Shown: positions 1 to 7,170, counted from the stretch's first letter. The stretch: DNA of 12,832 bases from Deinococcus sp. (GCA_018260275.1 JAGLBK010000011.1:1-12832), one strand, 5' to 3'. Numbers and translations: made by a program. The notes: generated from the letters alone by a model not told the origin.

Positions 1-352
1 CGATGATCTTTTCCTGGCCCACGCGGATCAGATCGGCGATGACCTTGCCGCTGTCCTCGTCAAAGGCCGTCGTGCCCACCGGAACCTCGATGATCACGTC
101 CTCGCCGTCGGAACCCTGGCGCAGTCGGCCCTCGCCGTAGCCGCCGTTGGGGGCCTTGAATTTGCGTTTGCCGAGCAGCCGTTCGAGCGACTCGACTCCC
201 TCGATGGCCCGCAGGACGATGTTGCCGCCCTTGCCGCCGTGCCCGCCGTCGGGGCCGCCCTTTTCCATGTATTTGGCGCGGTGGAAGCTCATGCTGCCGT
301 CGCCGCCGTTGCCCGCCGCTACTTCGATGTTCAGTACGTCTCTAAAAGCCAT
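1..352 (-). CDS. obg: Obg family GTPase (ObgE/CgtA), N-terminal part
   Basis: This is a P-loop GTPase that binds the large ribosomal subunit and acts in 50S maturation and stress control. Only the first 117 codons are in the window; the gene continues past the left edge. The visible part starts MAFRDVLNIEVAAGNGGDGS and is the glycine-rich Obg fold, with GGPDGGHGGKGG at about residues 32-43 and later a PNGGYGEGRLRQG stretch. The GTPase domain lies outside. The start is fixed by a strong Shine-Dalgarno GGAGGAG (355-361) just before ATG at 350-352. It is the last visible gene of rplU-rpmA-obg, the standard bacterial order, 154 nt after rpmA. That spacer holds a long inverted repeat, so obg expression may be uncoupled from the ribosomal protein genes. 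The identity is secure. Confidence 0.96.
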   Translation of the reverse strand, partial: MAFRDVLNIEVAAGNGGDGSMSFHRAKYMEKGGPDGGHGGKGGNIVLRAIEGVESLERLLGKRKFKAPNGGYGEGRLRQGSDGEDVIIEVPVGTTAFDEDSGKVIADLIRVGQEKII

Positions 353-402
353 AACTCCTCCGTTCACGGGCAAGCAAGCGCGGCCCGTAGGCTTGAGGCC
401 CG

Positions 403-456
403 TGGCCCATAGCCTGTGGAAAAATCTACAGGCCACACGCCACAGGCTATGGGCCA
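403..456. repeat. 17-bp perfect inverted repeat between rpmA and obg
   Basis: Arms at 403-419 and 440-456 are exact reverse complements (TGGCCCATAGCCTGTGG and its partner), separated by a 20-nt loop. In obg-sense (minus-strand) RNA a run of about seven U precedes the hairpin rather than following it, so it is not a standard intrinsic terminator. A short alternative stem, GCCTGT 412-417 with ACAGGC 428-433, would compete with the long one. The words GGCCCGT (382-388, 397-403) and GGCCCAT (404-410) recur beside it. It could be an mRNA processing or stability element, an attenuator controlling obg, or one copy of a dispersed small repeat; the sequence alone does not decide. Confidence 0.75.
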
Positions 457-506
457 AAAAAACGCCCCACCACGCAGGCAGGGCGCAGAATCAATTTGCC
501 GCTGGA

Positions 507-785
507 TCAGTCGGCAGCGAGTTCGGTCTGCGGGGCAGCCTCGACGCTGATGAAGCGCCCGGTGCGGCCACGGTTGGTGAACACGACCTGGCCGTTCGTC
601 AGGGCGAACAGGGTGTGGTCGCGGCCCATGCCCACGTTGGGGCCAGCCTTGAACTTGGTGCCGCGCTGACGGACCAGAATGTTACCGGCCAGCACTTTTT
701 CGCCGCCGAACTTCTTAACGCCCAGGTACTTGGGCTGGCTGTCGCGTCCGTTTTTGGAAGAACCTACGCCTTTCTTGTGAGCCAT
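507..785 (-). CDS. rpmA: 50S ribosomal protein L27
   Basis: L27 is a component of the large ribosomal subunit whose N-terminal tail reaches toward the peptidyl-transferase centre. The protein is 92 residues, normal for the family. It starts MAHKKGVGSSKNGRDSQPKY, the typical L27 N-terminus without the cleavable extension seen in Firmicutes. The conserved core GNILVRQRGTKFKAG and GRDHTLFAL follow at about residues 34-61. The C-terminal tail is acidic and alanine-rich, as I recall for Deinococcus L27. The ribosome binding site AAGGTG (793-798) overlaps the stop codon of rplU, with a 7-nt gap to ATG, so translation of the two genes is probably coupled. It belongs to the rplU-rpmA-obg operon. Confidence 0.98.
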   Translation of the reverse strand: MAHKKGVGSSKNGRDSQPKYLGVKKFGGEKVLAGNILVRQRGTKFKAGPNVGMGRDHTLFALTNGQVVFTNRGRTGRFISVEAAPQTELAAD

Positions 786-796
786 TTCAATTCACC

Positions 797-1099
797 TTAA
801 CCTTTGATGCCCAGAATCTTGATCGCCGTGAAATCCTGACGGTGACCGGTGCGGCGGCGGTACTGCACACCGCTCTTGTACTTGCGGATGTAGATTTTGG
901 GGCCGCGTCCGTGCTCGACAACTTCGGCGTTGACCACGAAGTTGCTCACGGCGTCACCAAATACAGCGCTGTCGCCACCCACGAAAATGGGCTTGAGGTC
1001 GAGCTTGTCGCCCGCTTCACCCTTGAGGCTCTCGACGCGAATCACGTCGCCTTCGGAAACGCGGTACTGCTTACCGCCCGTTTGAATGATTGCAAACAT
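797..1099 (-). CDS. rplU: 50S ribosomal protein L21
   Basis: L21 binds 23S rRNA in the large subunit. I place the start at ATG 1097-1099, giving 100 residues beginning MFAIIQTGGKQYRVSEGDVI, which matches the family N-terminus and length. The reading frame is open a further 64 codons upstream, but that extension covers the promoter and has no L21 character. A good Shine-Dalgarno AGGAGT (1105-1110) sits 5 nt before the chosen start. Conserved C-terminal signature residues are visible: KIYIRKYKSGVQYRRRTGHR, then FTAIKI. It is the first gene of the operon with rpmA 11 nt downstream, transcribed from an extended -10 promoter about 90 nt upstream. The leader between promoter and start could carry autoregulation. 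Confidence 0.98.
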   Translation of the reverse strand: MFAIIQTGGKQYRVSEGDVIRVESLKGEAGDKLDLKPIFVGGDSAVFGDAVSNFVVNAEVVEHGRGPKIYIRKYKSGVQYRRRTGHRQDFTAIKILGIKG

Positions 1100-1446
1100 G
1101 CCTGACTCCTGTTCCTGCCGCCGCGCCCCGAAACGCTGCCAGGGGGGCGTGCCATGCTCCCACCCGTTGAGGGCAGTCACCGAGCGAAGATTATACCACA
1201 ACCGGGCTGCATGGGAACACACCCGAACCGGAAGGCAACACCGGAACGGGCCAAACAAGCAACGTCTCGCCCCTGCTGGGCGAAAGGTCAAGTTGCGTGC
1301 GTGTTCCCGTTTCTGTCTACGTGTCCTCGCGGTACACGTCGGCTCGCGCTGAGCGAGTCATTTGCCTGGTTCCTCCGGGCGGCCACACCAATAAAGGAGG
1401 GCCGCTGCGAACGGCAAGTATAGCAAAGAGGCGGCATCATGAGGCC
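1100..1446. other. Divergent spacer between rplU and the nitroreductase gene
   Basis: No gene is seen in this 347-nt stretch. The rplU-proximal part holds the operon promoter and leader. Small stem-loops are present: TCGCCC 1267-1272 with GGGCGA 1278-1283 (5-nt loop), CGTGT 1320-1324 with ACACG 1334-1338, and CTCGC 1343-1347 with GCGAG 1353-1357; none is followed by a T-run. A Shine-Dalgarno-like AAAGGAGG lies at 1393-1400 on the plus strand with no ATG, GTG or TTG at suitable spacing. A weak -10-like TATAGC at 1419-1424 has no good -35, so the nitroreductase promoter is not assigned. Confidence 0.6.
1190..1198 (-). promoter_or_regulatory. Extended -10 promoter of the rplU-rpmA-obg operon
   Basis: Reading the minus strand, a perfect TATAAT (1195 to 1190) is directly preceded by TGG, giving the extended -10 form TGNTATAAT. 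The -35 region is weak (TTCCCA-like, around 1212-1217), which fits an extended -10 promoter. Transcription would start near 1183, leaving an untranslated leader of about 85 nt before the rplU ATG at 1099. It is the only strong promoter match upstream of this operon. Confidence 0.75.
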
Positions 1447-2046
1447 ATGACCGAGTTTTCACCACAGGCCCAGACTGTCCTTCAAACCATCCGCCAGCGC
1501 CGCAGCGTGGACGTGAGCAAGATCGGCCCCGGTTCAGTGCCCCGCGAGGTGCTGGAAGCCGTGCTGGAGGCCGCGTCCTGGGCACCGACCCACGGTCGCC
1601 GTGAACCCTGGCGCTTCACGGTATTTACCGGAGACTCGCGCAGACGGCTGGGTGAGATTCTGGCGGCCTCCTACGCGGCCAGCAGCGCCCCCGACCACAG
1701 CAGTGAAGCGGCGCAGCAGGCCCAGCGCGAACGCCCCTTCAAGGCCCCGGTGTGGATCAGCCTGGAACTGCACATTCCGCAGCCGCCCAAATTTTCCGAC
1801 TGGGAGGAAGAAGCGGCGGTAGCGTGCGCGGCCCAGAACATCCTGCTGAGCGCCACCGCGCTGGGGCTGGTCGGCAAGTGGGCCAGCAGTGTCGCGATGC
1901 TGCACCCCCTGACTGCCGAGGCACTGGGCGCCCCCCGCGTACTGGGTTTCATTTACTTGGGCTATCCTAACGGCGAGTACCCCGACAGCAAGCGTACGCC
2001 GCTGGCCGAAAAGGTGGTCTGGGCCGAAGAGTCACAGACGGCATAA
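1447..2046 (+). CDS. YdjA-like nitroreductase family protein
   Basis: This is a 199-residue flavoenzyme of the nitroreductase superfamily, expected to bind FMN, work as a dimer in the cytoplasm and use NAD(P)H. Its physiological substrate is not known from sequence. Visible family marks are the FMN-phosphate region IRQRRSV (residues 15-21), SWAPTHGRREPWRF (44-57), which resembles the YdjA subgroup (APNH..EPWRF), the helix EEAAVACAAQNILLSATALG and the C-terminal LGFIYLGYP. I chose ATG 1447 because homology begins there. The frame is open for 50 codons further upstream, but that segment is low-quality arginine-rich sequence. Only a GAGG very close to the ATG resembles a binding site. The stop codon abuts the stop of the convergent hydrolase gene with no spacer. 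Confidence 0.9.
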   Translation: MTEFSPQAQTVLQTIRQRRSVDVSKIGPGSVPREVLEAVLEAASWAPTHGRREPWRFTVFTGDSRRRLGEILAASYAASSAPDHSSEAAQQAQRERPFKAPVWISLELHIPQPPKFSDWEEEAAVACAAQNILLSATALGLVGKWASSVAMLHPLTAEALGAPRVLGFIYLGYPNGEYPDSKRTPLAEKVVWAEESQTA

Positions 2047-3099
2047 CTACAAGTTGGCCTTGAAAAAAGCGACACTGCGCCGCAGGGCCAGCCCCAGGTG
2101 GGCGCTGAGGTTGTGATTGTCTCCTTCGTAGCGGTAGGCGGTAAAGGGTTGCCCGGCGGCCCGCAGGTCGGCGGCCAGCGCCTGCTGAAAGCTGTAGGGC
2201 ACTTCCTTATCGGCGGTGCCCTGATGCAGTTGCAGGGGGCGGCCCCGCAGATCTTTGAGGTAAGCGTTAGGACTCAGGGCGCGGAGATACCGCCGGTTCA
2301 GCGGGTCCAGCGTGGGCGCAGGCTGACTGCCGGACGGGTGCCAGTCGGTCGCCAGCACGTCGTAACTGGCGACGACCCCGGCCCACAGCGACGCCGCTTT
2401 GAGGTTCGGGTCGACCAGCATGGCCCGCAGGCTCAGCTGCCCGCCCATGCTGTGCCCCCAGAGCCCCAGCCGGTTGCGATTCACACGCGAGTCTTGCTTG
2501 AGACTGGCCGCCGCGTTCAGCACGTCCACGGTGTAGCCGGGGTCGTTGTAACCGCCGTTCGCCGTGCCCTCGGAGTCGCCGTGACCCCGGTAATCGCTTT
2601 TGAGAGTCACGAATCCGGCGCGGGCAAACGCGTCCTGATAGGCCACGTAGCGTTCGGTGGTGCGGTACTTTTCCGGCGGAATGTAGCCGTGGTTGAACAC
2701 GATGGCGGGCCAGCCCCCTTTGGGCGGCGCAGTGCGCGGCACCGTCAGCAGGGCGTAGATTTTCAGGCCGTCGGACTGGTAGGACACGACCTGGCGCGAG
2801 TAATTGCTGCCCGGCGTCAGGGTGCGGACCACTTTCAGGGCACTGCCCGGATACGCCCTGGCCCGCAGAGCCGGAATGCTGATCGGCTGCTGGGCCACAG
2901 CCGCTGCCAGGGCCGCGTCCGAAATTCGGCCCAGTGGATCGGTGCGGATCACGCTGCCGTCCGGCGCGGCGGCTCCACCGGGCGGTGCGCTTCCGGTTGC
3001 CCTGGGCAGCGAAAATGGCAGGTTTTCCGGCTGCACGAAGGCGAGGTATCCCGCACCCAGCACGAGCAGCAACATGGCAAAATTCAGGAGTCGGCGCAT
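2047..3099 (-). CDS. Membrane-anchored alpha/beta hydrolase (S9 / dipeptidyl-aminopeptidase-like)
   Basis: A predicted serine hydrolase of 350 residues. Residues about 5-22 form one hydrophobic segment (signal anchor or uncleaved signal), with no lipobox cysteine, so the catalytic domain probably faces outward. A proline/alanine/glycine-rich linker (33-48) leads to the alpha/beta-hydrolase core at about 100-350. The nucleophile elbow is GHSMGG (215-220) with Ser217; likely acid Asp297 lies in GTADKEVP and the catalytic His329 in GDNHNLS. FNHGY (135-139) provides the usual oxyanion loop and DYRGHGDSEG (169-178) is typical of this group. The substrate (peptide or ester) cannot be told. A purine-rich site GGGAGGGG before ATG 3097-3099 supports the start. 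It converges directly onto the nitroreductase gene. Confidence 0.9.
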   Translation of the reverse strand: MRRLLNFAMLLLVLGAGYLAFVQPENLPFSLPRATGSAPPGGAAAPDGSVIRTDPLGRISDAALAAAVAQQPISIPALRARAYPGSALKVVRTLTPGSNYSRQVVSYQSDGLKIYALLTVPRTAPPKGGWPAIVFNHGYIPPEKYRTTERYVAYQDAFARAGFVTLKSDYRGHGDSEGTANGGYNDPGYTVDVLNAAASLKQDSRVNRNRLGLWGHSMGGQLSLRAMLVDPNLKAASLWAGVVASYDVLATDWHPSGSQPAPTLDPLNRRYLRALSPNAYLKDLRGRPLQLHQGTADKEVPYSFQQALAADLRAAGQPFTAYRYEGDNHNLSAHLGLALRRSVAFFKANL

Positions 3100-3257
3100 A
3101 ATCTCACCCCTCCCGCTTTATCTCGGCACACCTGTGCAGCCCCGGAGAGTCACTCAGAAAAGACATCCTTTTACGGTAGAGGGTAGCCCGATGAAGAAAC
3201 GGGAGTCATATCGCCTGGCTCTTAAGCGCCGCTTCACGGGTTGAATGGACAGGTACG

Positions 3258-3280
3258 AAAAAACCGCCACAGTGGGCGGT
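3258..3280 (-). terminator. Intrinsic terminator downstream of pnkp
   Basis: On the minus strand, stem ACCGCC (3280-3275) pairs with GGCGGT (3268-3263) across a 6-nt loop and is followed at once by a run of six T (3263-3258). It lies 67 nt past the pnkp stop codon and 158 nt before the hydrolase start, so it should separate the two genes into different transcripts. This is a textbook rho-independent terminator. Confidence 0.88.
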
Positions 3281-3347
3281 GATGTCAAAAAGTATAGCGT
3301 GGTATTCAGCCGTAGTCAAATTTATGCGCCGACTGCCCCGCGAAACC

Positions 3348-5891
3348 TCACAGCCGGGCATCTATCGGCTCCGATTCCAGCGCCAGCACGCCCAGAACAC
3401 ATTCGTGAACGCGGAATGTTCCGGCACGCTCGACAAAGCGGCCCAGCGCTTCCAGACCCAGGTGAAATTCGCGCACCGCCCGCGCCCGCTTGGCCCCCAG
3501 CGCCCGGGCACGCAGGCGCGACAGGTTTTCTTCGCGGGTGTATTCCGCGCCGTAGATGATCCGCAGGTACTCGCGGCCCCGCACCTTGAGGGCCGGTTGC
3601 AGGTTTTTCGGTTCGGCCTGAGCAAACAGCAGCGGCTTGACGACCATACCCTCACCGCCTGCGCCCGTCAGCTCAGTCCACCAGGCTCCAGCTTCCGCCT
3701 CATCGGGGGTGCCCAGCGTGACTAGGCGGTGCGCCGTCTGTCCGAACAGCCGCGTGTCTGCGCCCGCCAGCTGGGCCAGCGTTTGCAGGTGCCACAGCTG
3801 ATCCTTTTCGCTGTGAACCTGTCCTTCCGAGGCCAGCAGGTGAAACGGCATGATTTTTACGTCCCCCGGCCCGTCTACCCGGCGCACATAAGCGCGGTAG
3901 GCGGCCCGATAAGCGTGCAGATCGGCGGCGCGTTCGCGGGTGCGTGAGAGTAGCTCGCCCACCTCCAGACCACGCGCGGCGGCCTGGTCCAGCAGTGAGA
4001 CGGCAGCGGGCAGGACCGCGTTGCCAGCGGCTCCCACGGCGGCGTACTGTTCCCGGATCAGCTCCCCGGCCTTCAGGCTCCAGGGCATGATTTCGGCGTC
4101 GATTACCAGCCAGTCGGTGTTTAGCGCTTCCCAGAGGCCCGCCCCGGTCACGGCAGCCTGTGCGCGGCGCAGAATATCGGCTTCCCACTCGGGCTTGAAA
4201 AAGGGCCTGCCTGTGCGGGTGTAGATGCTGCCTGCGGCGCCTTCCACGCCGAAGCGCTGGCGAGCGGCGGCCTCGTTTCTGGCGATCACCAGCAGGGCGC
4301 GGCTGCCCATGTGCTTTTCCTCGCAAACGACCTGCGTAACGCCCTGGCCCCGGTAGTAGTTGAACGCTTCGGCAGGGGACTCCAGCAGGCCCTCCTGCCG
4401 ACTGGTCTCAACCGGACTCATGGTGGGCGGCAGATACACGCACCAGCGCGGATCGACGCCGTATTTGCTGAAGGTTTCGGCAGCGGCGGCGCGTTCACCC
4501 GACTTCAGGAGGATGCCGCCGTAGGTGCGCGTTTCGATGCGGCCTGTTTGGATAAATTCGGCGAGGTCGAAGGCCGTTTCGCCCACCGGGGACTCGCCGA
4601 GCAGGGGGCGGGCAGGCACTGCGTACTGGGCGTGGGCGGGTACACTTTCCAGCGCCATTTCGGGGTAGCGCAACGCCGTGAGCTGGCCGCCGAACGCGCA
4701 GCCCGTGTCGATGTCGATAGTTCTGTTGACCCAGCGCGGGCGGGCCACCGGGGTATGCCCGTACACCACCCGCGCCGCGCCCCGGTAATCGGCGGCCCAG
4801 TCACGGCGCACCGGCCGTCCCAGGTCGTCTTGGCTGCCGTCCACGTCGCCGTACAGGGCAAAGCTACGCACCCTCCCGCTGCTGCGGCCCTGGTAGCGTT
4901 CGGGGAGTCCGGCGTGGGCCACCACCACCTTGCCGTCATCCAGCACGAGGTGGCTGACCAGACTGACGATGAATTCGCGCACCTCGGTCTTGAATTCCTC
5001 ACCCGCCGCGTCCAGCTGGCTTAGTGTCACGTCCAGGCCATGCAGCGCCTTGACTCCCCTGCCTTCCAGCGCCTTGCCCAGTTTTTCGTCGTGGTTGCCG
5101 GGCACACACAGCGCCGCGCCAGCGTTGACCATTGCCATGACCAGCCGCAGCACACCCGCGCTGTCGGGGCCACGGTCCACCAGATCGCCCACGAATACGG
5201 CGCTCCGGCCAGGCGGAGGCGTCACCTCCGCGCCGTTCAGTCTGTAACCCAGTTTTTCCAGCAGTTCGCGTAGTTCGGGCAGGCAGCCGTGCACGTCTCC
5301 GATAAAGTCGAAGGGGCCGTGCATGTGCTTTTTGTTGGTATGCAGCGGCACGCGGCTTACCTGGGCGGCGTCTACTTCGTCGGGGGTTCGGAGGGTCCAG
5401 ACGTGACGAAAGCCTTCCTTGCCCAGGCCCCGGCTGGTGCGGCGCAGTTCGGCCACCTGCCGACCGATCACCGCCGGGTCAAAGTCGCGGTCGGTGCGGG
5501 CGGCGTGGCGGGCTTCCAGCACGGCGCGGGGCAGATCGAGCACGATGGCGACGGGCAACACGTCATGGGCCCGCGCCAGATCGACCAGTCGGCGGCGGTC
5601 GTCGGGCCTGACCGAAGTGGCGTCCACGACGGTCAGGCGGCCCCGGCTCAGGCGTTTGGCCGCCACGTAGAACAGGGTCTCGAAGGCGTCTCTGGTGGCT
5701 TCCAGACTGTTCTCGTCGTCGCTGACCAGCGCCCGGAAAGCGTCGCTGCCGAGCACCTCGCTGGGCAGAAAGTGCCGCGCCGCGAAGGTGCTTTTTCCCG
5801 CCGACGACGCTCCGATCAGCGCGACCAGGGCCAGTTCGGGCAGCCTGATCTGGGGGGGCAGAGGTTCGGGAACGGCGAGTGGTGTGGTCAT
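3348..5891 (-). CDS. pnkp: Three-domain polynucleotide kinase-phosphatase-adenylyltransferase (bacterial Pnkp)
   Basis: This enzyme heals and helps seal broken RNA: 5'-OH kinase, 2',3'-phosphatase and ligase-type adenylyltransferase in one 847-residue chain, close to the roughly 870 residues of Clostridium thermocellum Pnkp. The kinase (about 18-170) has P-loop GASSAGKST (27-35, Lys33/Ser34) and the SDAFR pair Asp50/Arg53. The metallophosphatase (about 190-425) has GDVHG (Asp199, His201), GDLVDRG (Asp236), GNHDE (Asn266, His267), His326 in AHAGLP and GHTP (His379). The adenylyltransferase (about 485-847) has nucleotidyl-acceptor Lys526 in EEKHMGSR, then DAEIMPW (598-604), GEGMVVKP (746-753) and LKVRGREYLRI (768-778). 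All key residues are present. Known family members seal RNA together with the methyltransferase Hen1, usually encoded adjacently; no hen1 is seen on either side. The start ATG has only a weak AGG directly before it. A GGDEF gene lies 51 nt upstream on the same strand and may share its transcript. Confidence 0.95.
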   Translation of the reverse strand: MTTPLAVPEPLPPQIRLPELALVALIGASSAGKSTFAARHFLPSEVLGSDAFRALVSDDENSLEATRDAFETLFYVAAKRLSRGRLTVVDATSVRPDDRRRLVDLARAHDVLPVAIVLDLPRAVLEARHAARTDRDFDPAVIGRQVAELRRTSRGLGKEGFRHVWTLRTPDEVDAAQVSRVPLHTNKKHMHGPFDFIGDVHGCLPELRELLEKLGYRLNGAEVTPPPGRSAVFVGDLVDRGPDSAGVLRLVMAMVNAGAALCVPGNHDEKLGKALEGRGVKALHGLDVTLSQLDAAGEEFKTEVREFIVSLVSHLVLDDGKVVVAHAGLPERYQGRSSGRVRSFALYGDVDGSQDDLGRPVRRDWAADYRGAARVVYGHTPVARPRWVNRTIDIDTGCAFGGQLTALRYPEMALESVPAHAQYAVPARPLLGESPVGETAFDLAEFIQTGRIETRTYGGILLKSGERAAAAETFSKYGVDPRWCVYLPPTMSPVETSRQEGLLESPAEAFNYYRGQGVTQVVCEEKHMGSRALLVIARNEAAARQRFGVEGAAGSIYTRTGRPFFKPEWEADILRRAQAAVTGAGLWEALNTDWLVIDAEIMPWSLKAGELIREQYAAVGAAGNAVLPAAVSLLDQAAARGLEVGELLSRTRERAADLHAYRAAYRAYVRRVDGPGDVKIMPFHLLASEGQVHSEKDQLWHLQTLAQLAGADTRLFGQTAHRLVTLGTPDEAEAGAWWTELTGAGGEGMVVKPLLFAQAEPKNLQPALKVRGREYLRIIYGAEYTREENLSRLRARALGAKRARAVREFHLGLEALGRFVERAGTFRVHECVLGVLALESEPIDARL

Positions 5892-5942
5892 CCTGCGCTG
5901 ATCGTCTCACACTGCCCGGCCAGCAGACATCTGCCAAACGCT

Positions 5943-7097
5943 TTAGCGTTCACCCGTGGGGGTCGGGACAGAGCTGTGCAAGCCCTCTGCATTGGCCAGG
6001 GCCTGCTCAGGCTGTAGCCCGGCGGCACACACGACCCGGTTTTTTCCGGCATGTTTGGCGTCGTACATGGCCTCGTCGGCGGCCTTGAGCGTCCGGGTCA
6101 GGGTGTCCAGCGGCGGCGCCACCCCGATGCTGACCGTCACGGGCACCGCGGGACTGATGGGACCGGGCAACTGCTCGATCCCCGCCCGAATCTGTTCGGC
6201 GACCAGTGCGGCGGCAGACACCTCCGGCCCGAACAGCATCACCACAAATTCTTCTCCGCCCCAGCGCCCGACCTGTCCGGCCTCTCCGACGACGTCCTGG
6301 ATTCGCTGCGCCACGCTGAGCAGCACCTGATCTCCGGCGTCGTGCCCACGGGTATCGTTGATCTGCTTGAAGTCGTCGATATCGAGCAGTAACACCGGAC
6401 GGCCGGGCCTTGCCTGGAGCAGCGCGTGCATATGAGACCGGTTCGACAGCCCTGTGAGCGGATCGGTGTTGGCGACCAGTTCCATTAGTTCGGTTTCCTG
6501 CTGTGAAAGATCGATCAGGTGCTGATAAGTGCCCAGCAGACTGAGGCACAGCATAATGACGAAAGTCAGCAGGTCGGTCATCAGCTGGGCATTGTGCAGG
6601 CGGCTCCAGGGAAATTGCAGCAGGTTAGCCCAGTTAAGCACCTCATGAATGGCGAACAGGGCCATCAGACTGGCCATGAGCCGGGAGCGGGGCACCACCA
6701 GACACAGCAGGGCCGCTGCCAGCAGAAACTCGACCGCCGAGGTCATCAGAAATTCGGCGCTGGGGTGGTAGTGCGTCAGCAGCGCCAGCAGGTCCCACGC
6801 ATAGAGGTAAAGCGCGGTGCCCAGCGTCAGAAAACGTTCGACATACCAGACGTTCGTCAGCTTACGCAGGGCTAGGAGCGCCCCGCCGCAGGCCAGCAGG
6901 ATAAACAGGTTCGTCGCTACGTAGGCCCAGGAGGAGGGAAAATTGCCCTTGCCCAGCAGCAAAACCACCATCAGAAAACAGGTGGAGAGCAGCACGACCA
7001 GCAGCCCCGTGACATAAATTCGCCGTTTGGCCCGCCAGACCGCCTCCTGCCGCTGCTGGATACGGCGTGGTACAGCAGAGAGGAAGGCCGGAAGCAT
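5943..7097 (-). CDS. Six-TM membrane GGDEF protein (diguanylate cyclase)
   Basis: It is predicted to make the second messenger c-di-GMP from two GTP. Of 384 residues, the first 195 form about six hydrophobic segments (roughly 28-49, 57-77, 89-108, 117-135, 140-160, 171-192) with no recognised ligand-binding domain. A short linker (LSQQETELMELVAN) leads to a GGDEF domain at about 205-357. Catalytic motif GGEEF is at 280-284; NTDPLTGLSNR (210-220), DIDDFKQIND (239-248) and the C-terminal ADEAMYDAKHAGKNR (340-354) are canonical, so it should be active. The allosteric I-site RxxD expected just before GGEEF is absent (GEAGQVGRW there). There is no Shine-Dalgarno. A TTGACA box (7124-7129) with a weak -10 close to ATG suggests a leaderless or very short-leader message. 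pnkp follows 51 nt downstream. Confidence 0.93.
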   Translation of the reverse strand: MLPAFLSAVPRRIQQRQEAVWRAKRRIYVTGLLVVLLSTCFLMVVLLLGKGNFPSSWAYVATNLFILLACGGALLALRKLTNVWYVERFLTLGTALYLYAWDLLALLTHYHPSAEFLMTSAVEFLLAAALLCLVVPRSRLMASLMALFAIHEVLNWANLLQFPWSRLHNAQLMTDLLTFVIMLCLSLLGTYQHLIDLSQQETELMELVANTDPLTGLSNRSHMHALLQARPGRPVLLLDIDDFKQINDTRGHDAGDQVLLSVAQRIQDVVGEAGQVGRWGGEEFVVMLFGPEVSAAALVAEQIRAGIEQLPGPISPAVPVTVSIGVAPPLDTLTRTLKAADEAMYDAKHAGKNRVVCAAGLQPEQALANAEGLHSSVPTPTGER

Positions 7098-7100
7098 CGG

Positions 7101-7129
7101 GCGTTAGCTTACGCAATCAGGTCTGTCAA
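7101..7129 (-). promoter_or_regulatory. Candidate promoter of the GGDEF gene
   Basis: The minus strand carries a perfect -35 box TTGACA (7129-7124), then after 17 nt TAACGC (7106-7101), a weak -10. Only 3 nt separate this from the ATG, so the message would be leaderless or nearly so. That agrees with the missing Shine-Dalgarno and with the frequent leaderless genes known in Deinococcus. The weak -10 keeps confidence low. Confidence 0.4.
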
Positions 7130-7170
7130 ATCTCTGAACTGCGCCCAAACTGTTCCATTAAGGGTCTCCG

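Noticed and set aside
403..456. The inverted repeat as an intrinsic terminator of rpmA
   Set aside because: In the minus-strand transcript the U-run comes before the hairpin and no T-run follows it; in the plus sense it is followed by A, not T.
147..800. 217-residue plus-strand frame across obg and rpmA
   Set aside because: It overlaps two certain essential genes on the other strand and has no coding features of its own.
1100..1291. 64-codon upstream extension of rplU
   Set aside because: It covers the TATAAT promoter and exceeds the normal L21 length; the ATG at 1099 has a Shine-Dalgarno and the family N-terminus.
1297..1446. 50-codon upstream extension of the nitroreductase
   Set aside because: No nitroreductase similarity in the extension; family homology begins at ATG 1447.
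2098..3186. 362-residue plus-strand frame opposite the hydrolase
   Set aside because: Shadow of the hydrolase, which has a full catalytic triad; no domain is recognisable in the shadow.
3191..3244. 17-codon plus-strand ORF (MKKRESYRLALKRRFTG)
   Set aside because: No convincing binding site, promoter or following gene on that strand; such short frames arise by chance.
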